Part shown: piece by piece, positions 28,756-36,546 of the stretch | How the letters are laid out: every line of letters starts with the position of its first letter | Numbering within the stretch: position 1 is the first letter of the stretch | NCBI GenBank assembly: GCA_016788065.1 | Contig: JAEUTI010000081.1 | Span: 62,001 to 126,000 of the forward strand | Direction: 5' to 3' | Length of the DNA: 64,000 nucleotides | Source: Bacteroidia bacterium | Lineage (GTDB): Bacteria > Bacteroidota > Bacteroidia > AKYH767-A > OLB10 | Translations under genes and position numbers: made by a program | The notes under the pieces: generated by a model | Told to the model about the DNA's origin: nothing | The model's input: the letters and a program-made list of their open reading frames with translations, nothing else | The model's database searches: none

Positions 28756-29304
28756 TTTTTCGGAATGTTGAATATTTACAAAGTGCCAATGAAAGTTCCT
28801 TTATTATACAATGTCAAATATATGACTTATGGATAGAATATTTTAAATTTTAATATGCTGTATATCAATGAGATAATGTATATCATTGATCCATGTAATG
28901 CTTAATCACAGTGTTTTTAACCATTTCGAGAAATTTATTGGTTTTTTGGTAGCCTTTTAACAATTTATTTCTGCCTATTATATCTAAAATTCATGTTTTA
29001 TTAATTGACATTCTGTGAGTTTGATTCTTTGGAGCATGCCTCCAAATTTGCCACTTGAAAAGTAGTTTACCCAGTTTAGCATTTTCTATAGGAATTTAAT
29101 ATGGTTACTTGATTATAGTAGCTAGATTACTAAAAAATAGATTTTGTATATACGCTGATTCCTATTTTTCAATTTTTGGATAACATTTGCATTTTATAAA
29201 GTTTCGGTTTTTCATTTTCCTTTTTGAGAATATATTTATATTCGTGGCTTGATAATGGCGCATGCTTATTTCAATCTAATTAGTTATTTTCTAAAGGAAT
29301 TTAA
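28756..29304. other. AT-rich divergent intergenic region
   Basis: About 550 bp between divergent genes, with no credible gene. Two small inverted repeats stand out: ATCAATGA/TCATTGAT at 28864-28890 and TTTGGAG/CTCCAAA at 29028-29046 (7-bp arms, 5-base loop). These could be operator or attenuator sites, but nothing ties them to a regulator. Confidence 0.5.
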
Positions 29305-30777
29305 ATGAAAAAGGAAATACAAGAAGAGAGTTTTCAATTTAAAGGAGCACTCACAAAGTTTATTGCATTTGGATCTGTTTTGACTGGTGTTTTGTTTTCA
29401 CCGTATCTGTTTGGAATACTTTTCTCTTTTGGAGAACTTCATGTTTTCGACATTCAGGGACTCAATTATACTGCAGCAGTGTTTGTCATTTTTGGTATTC
29501 TTCTTTTGTTATTTAAGAAGAGAGTTTCCATGGGATTATTGATGATGATTTTTTCAGTTCTTATGCTTATTTGGTCAGAGTTTGCATTTCGCGGAGTAGC
29601 TAAGCTGGCAGCCGGGGAAACTTTTATAAATGATATGAACTTCAAAAGTAATGTCACGTATACTGAAAATCAAGCATACGGAGGCTCTCCTTATATTCAT
29701 TTTCTTGGAAAACCCAACACTAAACTTGAAGGGAATCTTGCATTAAAAGCATCACACCCTTTTAATAATTTTGGTTTTTGTGGAGATGATTTTTTTTATT
29801 ACAAGCCCGCAAAAGTAATACGCATTGCATGTATTGGTGAATCTACTACTGCCGATGGTTATCCAAAGTTTTTGGAAAACTATTTAAACCAAAACAATGT
29901 TGTTAGTGGTTATAGATTTGAAGTTTATAACTTTGGTCATGCGTATTGGACAACTGCCCATTCATTGGCTAATTTCATGTTAAATATATTAGATTTTTCA
30001 CCTGATATTTTAGTAATTCATCATGGTTGGAACGAAGCTAAAGTTAGGAATTATGAAGAAGGAGAATTTCGAGGAGACTATTCTCACAGATTTACAACCT
30101 TCAATCACCCGGTTATTCCTGATAGGTACATAATCAGGACTTCAGCGATTTATAGATATTTTAAATTTATGTTTGATAAATCGCCAGTTTGGATGACTCT
30201 TGCGGGTTCGATTGAGACTGGTAAGTATCCTGAAAAAAGTGATTTCCGAAATAAGAAGGAACTGATCCCTTTTGAACGAAATATTACGAACATTGTTAGA
30301 ACTGCCCATGATAACAACATGAAAGTTATTTTTGCCACAATTCCTCATTCGACAGATCCAAATATTGCTATGAGAGAAGGGGTTCCTAATATTATTCAAT
30401 GCAATAGTCTTACCAGAGAAATTTATAGCAGGTTTCAAACAGATGTCTCGTTTGTTGACTTGGATTCAATTTTAACTGGTAAGAGGAATGATATTTTTGT
30501 AGATCTGGCTCATATAAATGATGAGGGGAGGAAATTAAAAGCTGAACAAATAGGAAAAACAGTTTTTTCGCTGTGTGATAGCTCCTTTTTACAAAGAATA
30601 ACGGTGTCTGATAAGGGATTTACATCCCATTCAGGTATTGATTATTACGTTGACAAAATGAAAAAGGATTTAGAATGGCAGAAAAAGGACCTAATCCCAA
30701 AGGCTACAAAGTTGGGCATCTCACTCGATAGTATGATGGTGATTGATGCTATTTATTTGGTAGAAAATGACAAATAA
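29305..30777 (+). CDS. Membrane-anchored SGNH/GDSL hydrolase
   Basis: A 490-aa protein with three or four N-terminal membrane helices (about residues 15-95) and a periplasmic SGNH-hydrolase domain. The nucleophile is probably Ser180 in CIGESTTADGYP. A glycine/asparagine block is replaced by VIHHGWNEAK, which keeps the Asn. Asp400 and His403 in FVDLAHINDEG complete the triad. Such enzymes esterify or de-esterify glycans and lipids. It stands 230 bp before the carbamoyltransferase gene on the same strand. I recall SGNH proteins accompanying carbamoyltransferase/SxtJ-type clusters, so a shared product is likely. Acetylesterase or acyltransferase activity cannot be separated by sequence alone. 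Confidence 0.82.
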   Translation: MKKEIQEESFQFKGALTKFIAFGSVLTGVLFSPYLFGILFSFGELHVFDIQGLNYTAAVFVIFGILLLLFKKRVSMGLLMMIFSVLMLIWSEFAFRGVAKLAAGETFINDMNFKSNVTYTENQAYGGSPYIHFLGKPNTKLEGNLALKASHPFNNFGFCGDDFFYYKPAKVIRIACIGESTTADGYPKFLENYLNQNNVVSGYRFEVYNFGHAYWTTAHSLANFMLNILDFSPDILVIHHGWNEAKVRNYEEGEFRGDYSHRFTTFNHPVIPDRYIIRTSAIYRYFKFMFDKSPVWMTLAGSIETGKYPEKSDFRNKKELIPFERNITNIVRTAHDNNMKVIFATIPHSTDPNIAMREGVPNIIQCNSLTREIYSRFQTDVSFVDLDSILTGKRNDIFVDLAHINDEGRKLKAEQIGKTVFSLCDSSFLQRITVSDKGFTSHSGIDYYVDKMKKDLEWQKKDLIPKATKLGISLDSMMVIDAIYLVENDK

Positions 30778-30956
30778 TTCGGTGTTTTCAAAGCGCTAAT
30801 TTCCCGATCAATTCACTCACCAGTTTGATTATTAATTGTATATGAAATTCGATGAATTTTAAGGGCCTTGTAAATTTATTGGCTCTTCCTTTTTTAAATG
30901 GATATTTTCTTGCTTGTAGCACCATTCAAAATATGTGCATTTTCAAATATTAGAAG

Positions 30957-30987
30957 TTTGGATATCCCATTGGTTTTGGTACATTTG
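30957..30987 (+). promoter_or_regulatory. Bacteroidetal sigma-ABfr-type promoter for the carbamoyltransferase operon
   Basis: TTTG at 30957-30960 and TACATTTG at 30980-30987 are separated by 19 bp, a full match to the TTTG-N19-TAnnTTTG consensus. Transcription would start about 7 bp later, leaving a very short leader before the ATG at 31008. This marks the start of the three-gene operon. Confidence 0.65.
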
Positions 30988-31007
30988 CAAATTGAAATTG
31001 ACTTTAT

Positions 31008-32870
31008 ATGAACATTTTAGGTATTTCTGCTTATTATCACGATTCCGCTGCGGCTATTATTCAGGATGGCGAAATTATTGCCGCCGCACAGGAGGAACGC
31101 TTCACCCGTATTAAGCATGATCCGGCATTTCCGGTTAATGCGGTGAAATTTTGTCTGGAATATAGTGGATTAAGCCTCGATCAGGTTGATGCCTTTGTGT
31201 TTTATGATAAACCTCTGCTGAAGTTTGAACGATTGCTCGAAACGTATTATGGTTTTGCCCCAAAAGGTATCAAATCGTTTATGATGGCTATGCCGGTTTG
31301 GCTCAAGGAAAAAATGTTTCTGAAAAGAGAGATTTATGCAGAGCTTGAAAAAATCGGACCGTTTGAAAAATCTAAACTCAAGTTCCTCTTTCCTGAACAC
31401 CACCTTTCGCATGCTGCCAGTGCCTTTTATCCTTCTCCCTTCAAGGAAGCTGCCATACTTACTCTTGATGGAGTAGGAGAGTGGGCAACAGCTTCTATTT
31501 GTTACGGAAATGGGAAAGAAATAAAAATTCTGAAAGAACTCGATTTCCCACACTCCTTAGGTTTACTTTATTCTGCATTTACTTATTTCCTCGGATTCAA
31601 AGTAAATTCTGGTGAATATAAATTGATGGGACTTGCTCCTTACGGAAATCCTCGGTCAGAAAAAGTCGCAGGTTATGTAAAAACTATCAAAGAACATTTG
31701 ATCGATATTAAAGCAGATGGTTCTGTTTGGTTGAATCAGGATTATTTTGATTATGCTACAGGTCTTAAAATGGTGCACGATTCTAAATGGCAATCGCTGT
31801 TTGGATTCAGTACCCGTGAGTCGGAATCTGATCTGGAGCAACACCATTGCGATTTAGGATATGCCATTCAGATTATTACGGAAGAGATAGTTATTAAAAT
31901 GGCAGAACATGCTAAGGAACTTACCGGCTCCGATAATCTTTGTATGGCTGGTGGTGTTGCCTTGAATTGTGTTGCCAACGGAAAATTATTACGGAAATAT
32001 ATTTTCAAGGATATTTTCATTCAGCCAGCCGCAGGTGACGCCGGTGGTGCTTTGGGTGCTGCATTAGCTGCTTACCATATTCACTATGGAAAAGATCGCA
32101 CGGTGGCAACCGGACTTGATGCTATGAAAGGTTCCTACCTTGGGCCATTACATTCCGATCTCGAGGTAGATCTGATGGCCAGAAAATATAAAGCACCTTT
32201 TCACCTGTTCGATAATTTTGATGAATTGACCACCCGCACCGCTGCCGAACTTGCAGAAGGAAATGTGGTTGGATGGTTTCAGGGCCGAATGGAATTTGGT
32301 CCCCGCGCTCTTGGTGGAAGAAGTATTTTGGGCGATCCCCGAAATCCTGAAATGCAGAAGAAATTGAATCTTAAAATTAAATACCGCGAATCTTTCAGAC
32401 CTTTCGCACCTTCAGTAATTGCGGAAGAATGTGAAAAATATTTCGATCATAAAGGTATTTCACCTTATATGTTGCTGGTTGCCGATGTTAAAGAAGATCG
32501 CAGAAAACCAATTCCGGCAAACTATTATGAAATGCCTTTGATGGATCGTCTTTATGTTCCACGCTCCGATGTGCAGGCTATTACTCACCTCGATTTTTCT
32601 GCCCGTATCCAAAGTGTACACAAAGAAACTAATCCAAAATATTACAGTCTCCTCGAAAAATTCAGAGATAAAACCGGATTTGGAATGTTGGTAAATACCA
32701 GCTTCAATGTGAGAGGGGAACCTATTGTTTGTACTCCTGAGGATGCATACCGTTGCTTCATGCGTACTGAAATGGACTTTCTGGTAGTTAATAACTGTTT
32801 GTTTGTAAAAACAGAACAACCTGCATGGAAAGAAATTGATAATTGGAAAACAGAATTTAAACTCGATTAA
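31008..32870 (+). CDS. Carbamoyltransferase (NodU/CmcH/SxtI family)
   Basis: Transfers a carbamoyl group from carbamoyl phosphate, via a carbamoyladenylate, to a hydroxyl of a sugar or small molecule. The N-terminal ASKHA-type domain begins ILGISAYYHDSAAAII and contains QEERFTRIKHD and HHLSHAASAF. The C-terminal domain has GWFQGRMEFGPRALGGRSIL. Its 620 aa are complete. It is followed by two tiny membrane proteins like SxtK and SxtJ, exactly the companions of carbamoyltransferase SxtI in saxitoxin clusters. The surrounding glycosyltransferases suggest that the acceptor is a surface glycan rather than a toxin. Translation starts at an ATG close behind a full promoter. Confidence 0.93.
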   Translation: MNILGISAYYHDSAAAIIQDGEIIAAAQEERFTRIKHDPAFPVNAVKFCLEYSGLSLDQVDAFVFYDKPLLKFERLLETYYGFAPKGIKSFMMAMPVWLKEKMFLKREIYAELEKIGPFEKSKLKFLFPEHHLSHAASAFYPSPFKEAAILTLDGVGEWATASICYGNGKEIKILKELDFPHSLGLLYSAFTYFLGFKVNSGEYKLMGLAPYGNPRSEKVAGYVKTIKEHLIDIKADGSVWLNQDYFDYATGLKMVHDSKWQSLFGFSTRESESDLEQHHCDLGYAIQIITEEIVIKMAEHAKELTGSDNLCMAGGVALNCVANGKLLRKYIFKDIFIQPAAGDAGGALGAALAAYHIHYGKDRTVATGLDAMKGSYLGPLHSDLEVDLMARKYKAPFHLFDNFDELTTRTAAELAEGNVVGWFQGRMEFGPRALGGRSILGDPRNPEMQKKLNLKIKYRESFRPFAPSVIAEECEKYFDHKGISPYMLLVADVKEDRRKPIPANYYEMPLMDRLYVPRSDVQAITHLDFSARIQSVHKETNPKYYSLLEKFRDKTGFGMLVNTSFNVRGEPIVCTPEDAYRCFMRTEMDFLVVNNCLFVKTEQPAWKEIDNWKTEFKLD

Positions 32871-32879
32871 AATAATACA

Positions 32880-33029
32880 ATGGACTTCCTTAAAGACTTG
32901 TTCAAATTCCTGGGTGCAAGAAAAAAATTCTGGTTGGCACCCATCATAGTTGTCTTGTTATTGCTTGGTATACTGATTGTCATTGGTGGCGGATCAGCAC
33001 TTGCACCATTCATCTATACACTCTTTTAA
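32880..33029 (+). CDS. DUF5989 / SxtK-like 49-aa membrane protein
   Basis: A 49-residue protein: a short amphipathic N-terminus (MDFLKDLFKFLGARKKFW), one membrane helix (about residues 19-41) and a conserved-looking tail APFIYTLF. It resembles the DUF5989 proteins that accompany carbamoyltransferases, and SxtK of saxitoxin clusters. It starts 9 bp after the carbamoyltransferase stop and ends 3 bp before the SxtJ-like gene, so all three are one transcript. It may anchor the soluble enzyme at the membrane; that role is inference. Confidence 0.8.
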   Translation: MDFLKDLFKFLGARKKFWLAPIIVVLLLLGILIVIGGGSALAPFIYTLF

Positions 33030-33032
33030 ATC

Positions 33033-33398
33033 ATGAAATATACTAAAGAAAAAAACCAGGAAACCATTCTGGCTATTTGCCTCGGCTTGTTGGTAATATA
33101 TCTGATTTTTAAAGTTGAGGTGCTTGTCCCAATAGCACTTGGTCTTATTGCAGTTGCATTATTTTCGCAATTCCTTGCGGGATGGATCACATGGACGTGG
33201 TTGAAAATTTCTCATATCATGGGATTCGTAATGTCGAAGGTGGTGATGGGAGTAATTTTTTATGGAATGTTATTCCCAATCGCAATGTTGTCGAGATTGT
33301 TTAAAGGGAATTCACTGCAGTTAAAAAAACACCCCGACACTTATTATGTGACCAGAAATCATACCTATTCAGGTACTGATTTGGAAAATCCCTGGTGA
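33033..33398 (+). CDS. SxtJ family membrane protein
   Basis: A 121-aa protein with three or four hydrophobic segments (about 12-28, 29-50, 60-90) and a polar tail that ends ENPW. It matches the small SxtJ family, known mainly as the neighbour of carbamoyltransferases in saxitoxin and polysaccharide clusters. The function is not established. It is the third gene of the operon beginning at 31008 and ends 28 bp from the convergent GT2 gene. Together with the 49-aa protein it probably forms a membrane platform for carbamoylation. Confidence 0.82.
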   Translation: MKYTKEKNQETILAICLGLLVIYLIFKVEVLVPIALGLIAVALFSQFLAGWITWTWLKISHIMGFVMSKVVMGVIFYGMLFPIAMLSRLFKGNSLQLKKHPDTYYVTRNHTYSGTDLENPW

Positions 33399-33426
33399 TA
33401 TTATGTTTGTGATTTTGTTATATGAA

Positions 33427-34350
33427 TCAGGTTGTTTTTTCCTGAATTATATACAATGGTCTGTTTCTTATATTAGCACTCATACGGCTGATATACTCTC
33501 CTATAATTCCAATGCCTATTAATTGGATTCCCCCAATAAAAAGCACAGCCAGCATTAAGGATGTCCAGCCGGGTTCATAATCTTTGGAAATGAATCGGGA
33601 ATAAAGTGCATACAGAATCATAAAAAAGGAAATTCCGGAAACCACAAATCCTGCAATGGTTGCAAATTTTAAAGGGAAGTTTGAAAAAGAAGTAATTCCA
33701 TCCAATGCAAGACGTGCCATTTTTTTGTATGTATAGCCTGTCTTTCCTGCATATCTTTCGTCACGGTCATATTCAACAAAAGTCTGATTAAATCCGATCC
33801 AGCTGATTTGTCCGCGCAGAAATTTTTGTTGTTCCGGCATATTCTTCAATACATCCACGATTTTGCGATCTATAATACGGAAATCTCCGGTATCAACGGG
33901 AATATTTATTGCTGTAACATTCCGTAGAATGCGATAGAAAAGTTTTGCTGTGAATTTCTTCATAGCACCTTCGCCTTGACGCGATCGCCTTTTAGCATAC
34001 ACAACTTCATTTCCTTCACGTAGCTTTCTATACAAGTTTTCAATTAATTCCGGTGGATCCTGAAGATCGGCATCAATAATTACCACTGCATCACCTTTGG
34101 AGTTATCGAGGCCGGCGGAAACTGCAATCTGATGCCCGAAATTGCGACTCAGATTAATATACTTAACAGATGATTCCCGTTTTGCGAGAGTTTTAATAAG
34201 CTCCAATGAACGATCCTTACTGCCATCATTGATAAAAATGTATTCGACTTCTTTCAGGTTCAATTTCTGAATAACCTGATTCAACCGACTGAAAAGTTTA
34301 TCGATATTTCCTTCTTCATTGTAGATGGGAATAATGATTGAAAGATCCAT
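33427..34350 (-). CDS. Glycosyltransferase family 2, GtrB/ArnC-like with C-terminal membrane helices
   Basis: A 307-aa GT-A enzyme with IIPIYNEEGNIDKLFSRL, FINDGSKDRS, the DxD segment IIDADLQDPPELI, and two C-terminal membrane helices (about 230-255 and 265-290). This layout is that of polyprenyl-phosphate glucosyl/aminoarabinose transferases, which load undecaprenyl phosphate with a sugar on the cytosolic face. It is the natural donor maker for the GT-C proteins in this island. It lies 45 bp from scoB on the same strand, but co-transcription with CoA transferase would be odd. Confidence 0.9.
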   Translation of the reverse strand: MDLSIIIPIYNEEGNIDKLFSRLNQVIQKLNLKEVEYIFINDGSKDRSLELIKTLAKRESSVKYINLSRNFGHQIAVSAGLDNSKGDAVVIIDADLQDPPELIENLYRKLREGNEVVYAKRRSRQGEGAMKKFTAKLFYRILRNVTAINIPVDTGDFRIIDRKIVDVLKNMPEQQKFLRGQISWIGFNQTFVEYDRDERYAGKTGYTYKKMARLALDGITSFSNFPLKFATIAGFVVSGISFFMILYALYSRFISKDYEPGWTSLMLAVLFIGGIQLIGIGIIGEYISRMSANIRNRPLYIIQEKTT

Positions 34351-34395
34351 TGCTCAGAATTTGAAAATTAGTATAAAGTATATATTGAGTCGAAA

Positions 34396-35049
34396 TTAAA
34401 TTACCATTTCTGTTACATTGTCAGAGATGATAAGTTTGCCAGCAGTTGCATTTTTCACTTGATCAACCGATACGCCCGGTGCAGTTTCCAATAGTAAAAA
34501 TCCTTCATTGGTGATTTCAATTACTGCAAGTTCCGTGACTATTTTTTTAACGCATTTAACTCCGGTCAGAGGTAAGGTGCATTTTGGTAATAATTTCGAT
34601 TCTCCTGCTTTATTCACATGTTGCATAGCAACAATTATATTTTTAGCAGAAGCAACCAGGTCCATCGCACCTCCCATTCCCTTTACCATTTTGCCAGGGA
34701 TTTTCCAGTTGGCAATATCTCCGGTTTCGCTCACTTCCATGGCACCAAGTATGGTTAAAGCAACTTTCTGTGAACGAATCATACCAAAACTCATTGCCGA
34801 GTCGAATATAGCTGAGCCAGGCAGTAAGGTTACGGTTTGCTTGCCAGCATTAATGAGGTCCGCATCTTCAGTGCCGGCTTTAGGAAAAGGACCCATTCCC
34901 AATATGCCATTCTCCGATTGCAAAACCACGTTGATTCCCTCAGGAATATAGTTAGCAACCAAAGTTGGAATTCCAATTCCAAGATTTACATACATCCCGT
35001 CTTTAACCTCACGGGCAATTCGTTTTGCAATTCCGTTTTTGTCTAACAT
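34396..35049 (-). CDS. scoB: 3-oxoacid CoA-transferase subunit B
   Basis: The beta subunit of succinyl-CoA:3-ketoacid (or related) CoA-transferase, which activates acetoacetate and similar acids. The catalytic Glu46 is in QSENGILGMGP, and GIGIPTLVANYIP precedes it. At 217 aa it has the usual length. The alpha subunit gene (scoA) lies upstream on the same strand but 765 bp away, although in most genomes the two are adjacent. The space between them carries an inserted four-helix-bundle gene bounded by inverted octamer arrays. Whether one transcript still spans both subunits cannot be told from sequence. Confidence 0.94.
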   Translation of the reverse strand: MLDKNGIAKRIAREVKDGMYVNLGIGIPTLVANYIPEGINVVLQSENGILGMGPFPKAGTEDADLINAGKQTVTLLPGSAIFDSAMSFGMIRSQKVALTILGAMEVSETGDIANWKIPGKMVKGMGGAMDLVASAKNIIVAMQHVNKAGESKLLPKCTLPLTGVKCVKKIVTELAVIEITNEGFLLLETAPGVSVDQVKNATAGKLIISDNVTEMVI

Positions 35050-35054
35050 TTTTT

Positions 35055-35090
35055 TGATTTGGTAATTTGGTGATTTGATGGTTTGATAAT
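35055..35090. repeat. Octamer array, left end of the scoA-scoB insert
   Basis: Four octamers (TGATTTGG, TAATTTGG, TGATTTGA, TGGTTTGA) plus TAAT, starting 5 bp outside the scoB start codon. The matching array at 35787-35822 is in the opposite orientation. Within it, 35058-35072 is the exact reverse complement of 35683-35697 (15 bp). Confidence 0.85.
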
Positions 35091-35183
35091 GAAGAATTTG
35101 AGATGGATTTAAATCTTTTGCAAATACCGATTTGATTTCAATAAATGATACTAGTTTACATTTGTTGAATGTTCATGAATATA

Positions 35184-35534
35184 TCACTTTTTCTTGCAAG
35201 TTGAAATTATTTTGGACAATATTTTTTGAATGGAATTAATTTCTGAACATAACTCACCCGGATCAATATATCCTTCTGATTTTTTACATAATTGTAGCCA
35301 ATATTCGGTTTCATCTGCTTCTTTTGCTGCGATTTTGATTTTATGAATAAAATCAGTCAGACTCTCAGCGTTTTGGGCTTCTCTTACATTTGCGCCTGTA
35401 GAGGTTCCTGATTTAAAGAGTTGATTGCTAATCTGATATTTTCTTTCTAAATTTAATACTGCACAATATTTGATTAACTTTAATGAGAACGAAAATGTCA
35501 GGTCAACAATCTGATTCTGCTTGTTTGTTTGCAT
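35184..35534 (-). CDS. Four-helix-bundle protein (23S rRNA intervening-sequence / S23 family)
   Basis: A 116-aa all-helical protein of the family first found encoded in 23S rRNA intervening sequences and related to the Avd protein of diversity-generating retroelements. Landmarks are LERKYQISNQLFKSGTST, GANVREAQNAES and FIHKIKIAAKEADETEYWLQ. Family members bind nucleic acid as ring-shaped oligomers; the function of stand-alone copies is unknown. Here it is neither inside an rRNA gene nor next to a reverse transcriptase. It sits between two subunit genes, on their strand, bracketed by inverted short-repeat arrays. This suggests that it travels as a small cassette. Confidence 0.88.
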   Translation of the reverse strand: MQTNKQNQIVDLTFSFSLKLIKYCAVLNLERKYQISNQLFKSGTSTGANVREAQNAESLTDFIHKIKIAAKEADETEYWLQLCKKSEGYIDPGELCSEINSIQKILSKIISTCKKK

Positions 35535-35786
35535 GTTGAAAAGAGAATTTAAAAGTTTGAAAATAATTCATTTATACAAAATTAACTATTTTTTTATCAT
35601 TTCAAATCATCTCTTCAAAATTTCAATCAGACACCGATTTTGTATGTTGAAACGCATTCTACCTTTTGCCGATTCCCCCATTCACCAAATTACCAAACCG
35701 CCACTCCGCATCAGACCTACAGGTCCTTGCGGGGACCATTCAAATTACCACCCATCGACAGAGTTATCACCCTGCATAGGGCCAGA

Positions 35787-35822
35787 ATCACCAAATCACC
35801 AAATCATCAAATCATCAAATCA
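35787..35822. repeat. Octamer array, right end of the scoA-scoB insert
   Basis: Read on the minus strand, two TGATTTGA and two TGATTTGG units plus TGAT. The array runs through the scoA stop codon (35815-35817) and the last five coding bases. It is inverted relative to the array at 35055-35090. Confidence 0.85.
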
Positions 35823-36522
35823 GTACAGTTCTCTGCTCAATCCTTTTCTCATAATCTTTCCCCTGGAATATCCGGTGTACATAAATTCCTGGTGTGTGAA
35901 TTTGATCGGGATCCAGTTCACCTAATGGAACCAACTCTTCAACTTCTGCAATCGTAATCCTTCCGGCCATCGCCATCATCGGATTAAAGTTTCTTGCTGT
36001 ATGGCGATAAATTAAGTTACCTTCAGAATCACCTTTCCATGCCTTAACAATTGCGAAGTTGGCTTCGAATGCCATTTCCATCAGATAATCTTTTTCTTCA
36101 CCATTGAAGTTGAATTTTCTTACTTCTTTACCGGCTGCAATTTCTGTTCCTACTCCTGCAGGAGTGAAAATTGCCGGCATGCCATAGCCGGCTGCCAGGC
36201 AACGTGTCGCCAATGTTCCTTGAGGAATTAAGTCGACTTCCAATTCGCCACTCAACATTTGTCTTTCGAATTCTGCGTTTTCTCCAACGTAGGATGAAAT
36301 CATTTTTTTGATTTGACGCTTTTGTAGAAGTAAACCCAGGCCGAAATCATCAACACCAGCATTGTTCGATACACAAGTGAGATCTTTCACACCTTTTTTG
36401 ACAAGTGCAGCAATACAGTTTTCCGGAATGCCGCATAATCCGAATCCGCCAAGCAAAATGGTCATCCCATCCTGAATATCTTTTATAGCTTCATCTGCGG
36501 AAGTAACTACCTTGTTGATCAT
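35815..36522 (-). CDS. scoA: 3-oxoacid CoA-transferase subunit A
   Basis: The alpha subunit of the CoA-transferase. It carries [19 protein letters not shown] near the N-terminus and the [15 protein letters not shown] block, and its 235 aa are standard. It binds the CoA moiety and completes the active site with the Glu of subunit B. The final residues Leu-Ile and the stop codon form part of an octamer repeat array, so the 3' end of the gene appears to have been remodelled by the insert behind it. The protein C-terminus still has family length. It lies 24 bp upstream of the PBP1A gene end on the same strand. Confidence 0.94.
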   Translation of the reverse strand: MINKVVTSADEAIKDIQDGMTILLGGFGLCGIPENCIAALVKKGVKDLTCVSNNAGVDDFGLGLLLQKRQIKKMISSYVGENAEFERQMLSGELEVDLIPQGTLATRCLAAGYGMPAIFTPAGVGTEIAAGKEVRKFNFNGEEKDYLMEMAFEANFAIVKAWKGDSEGNLIYRHTARNFNPMMAMAGRITIAEVEELVPLGELDPDQIHTPGIYVHRIFQGKDYEKRIEQRTVLI

Positions 36523-36546
36523 AACTGATTATTTTTTAAATCTTTT

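Larger units (their letters stand above)
35055..35822. mobile_element. Putative cassette with a four-helix-bundle gene, inserted between scoA and scoB
   Basis: A 768-bp block bounded by inverted octamer arrays that separates two subunit genes normally adjacent. It holds one gene, encoding a four-helix-bundle (23S rRNA intervening-sequence-type) protein, and otherwise AT-rich non-coding DNA with a small GC-rich hairpin around GGTCCTTGCGGGGACC (35724-35739). There is no transposase. Direct target-site copies are not obvious. The element status is inference from the bracketed layout and from the disrupted gene pair. Confidence 0.45.

Noticed and set aside
31170-31553. Minus-strand open frame of 127 aa inside the carbamoyltransferase gene
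   Set aside because: Antisense shadow; composition unlike a protein and fully covered by a conserved gene.
35184-35534. Diversity-generating retroelement suggested by an Avd-like protein
   Set aside because: No reverse transcriptase, template repeat or variable repeat was seen in the neighbourhood.
35055-35822. Classical insertion sequence between scoA and scoB
   Set aside because: No transposase frame and no clear target-site duplication; only the four-helix-bundle gene is present, so an unusual cassette is proposed instead.
35521-35957. Two plus-strand open frames of 105-134 aa overlapping the scoA end
   Set aside because: They run antisense through scoA and the octamer array, with low-complexity translations; scoA explains the region.
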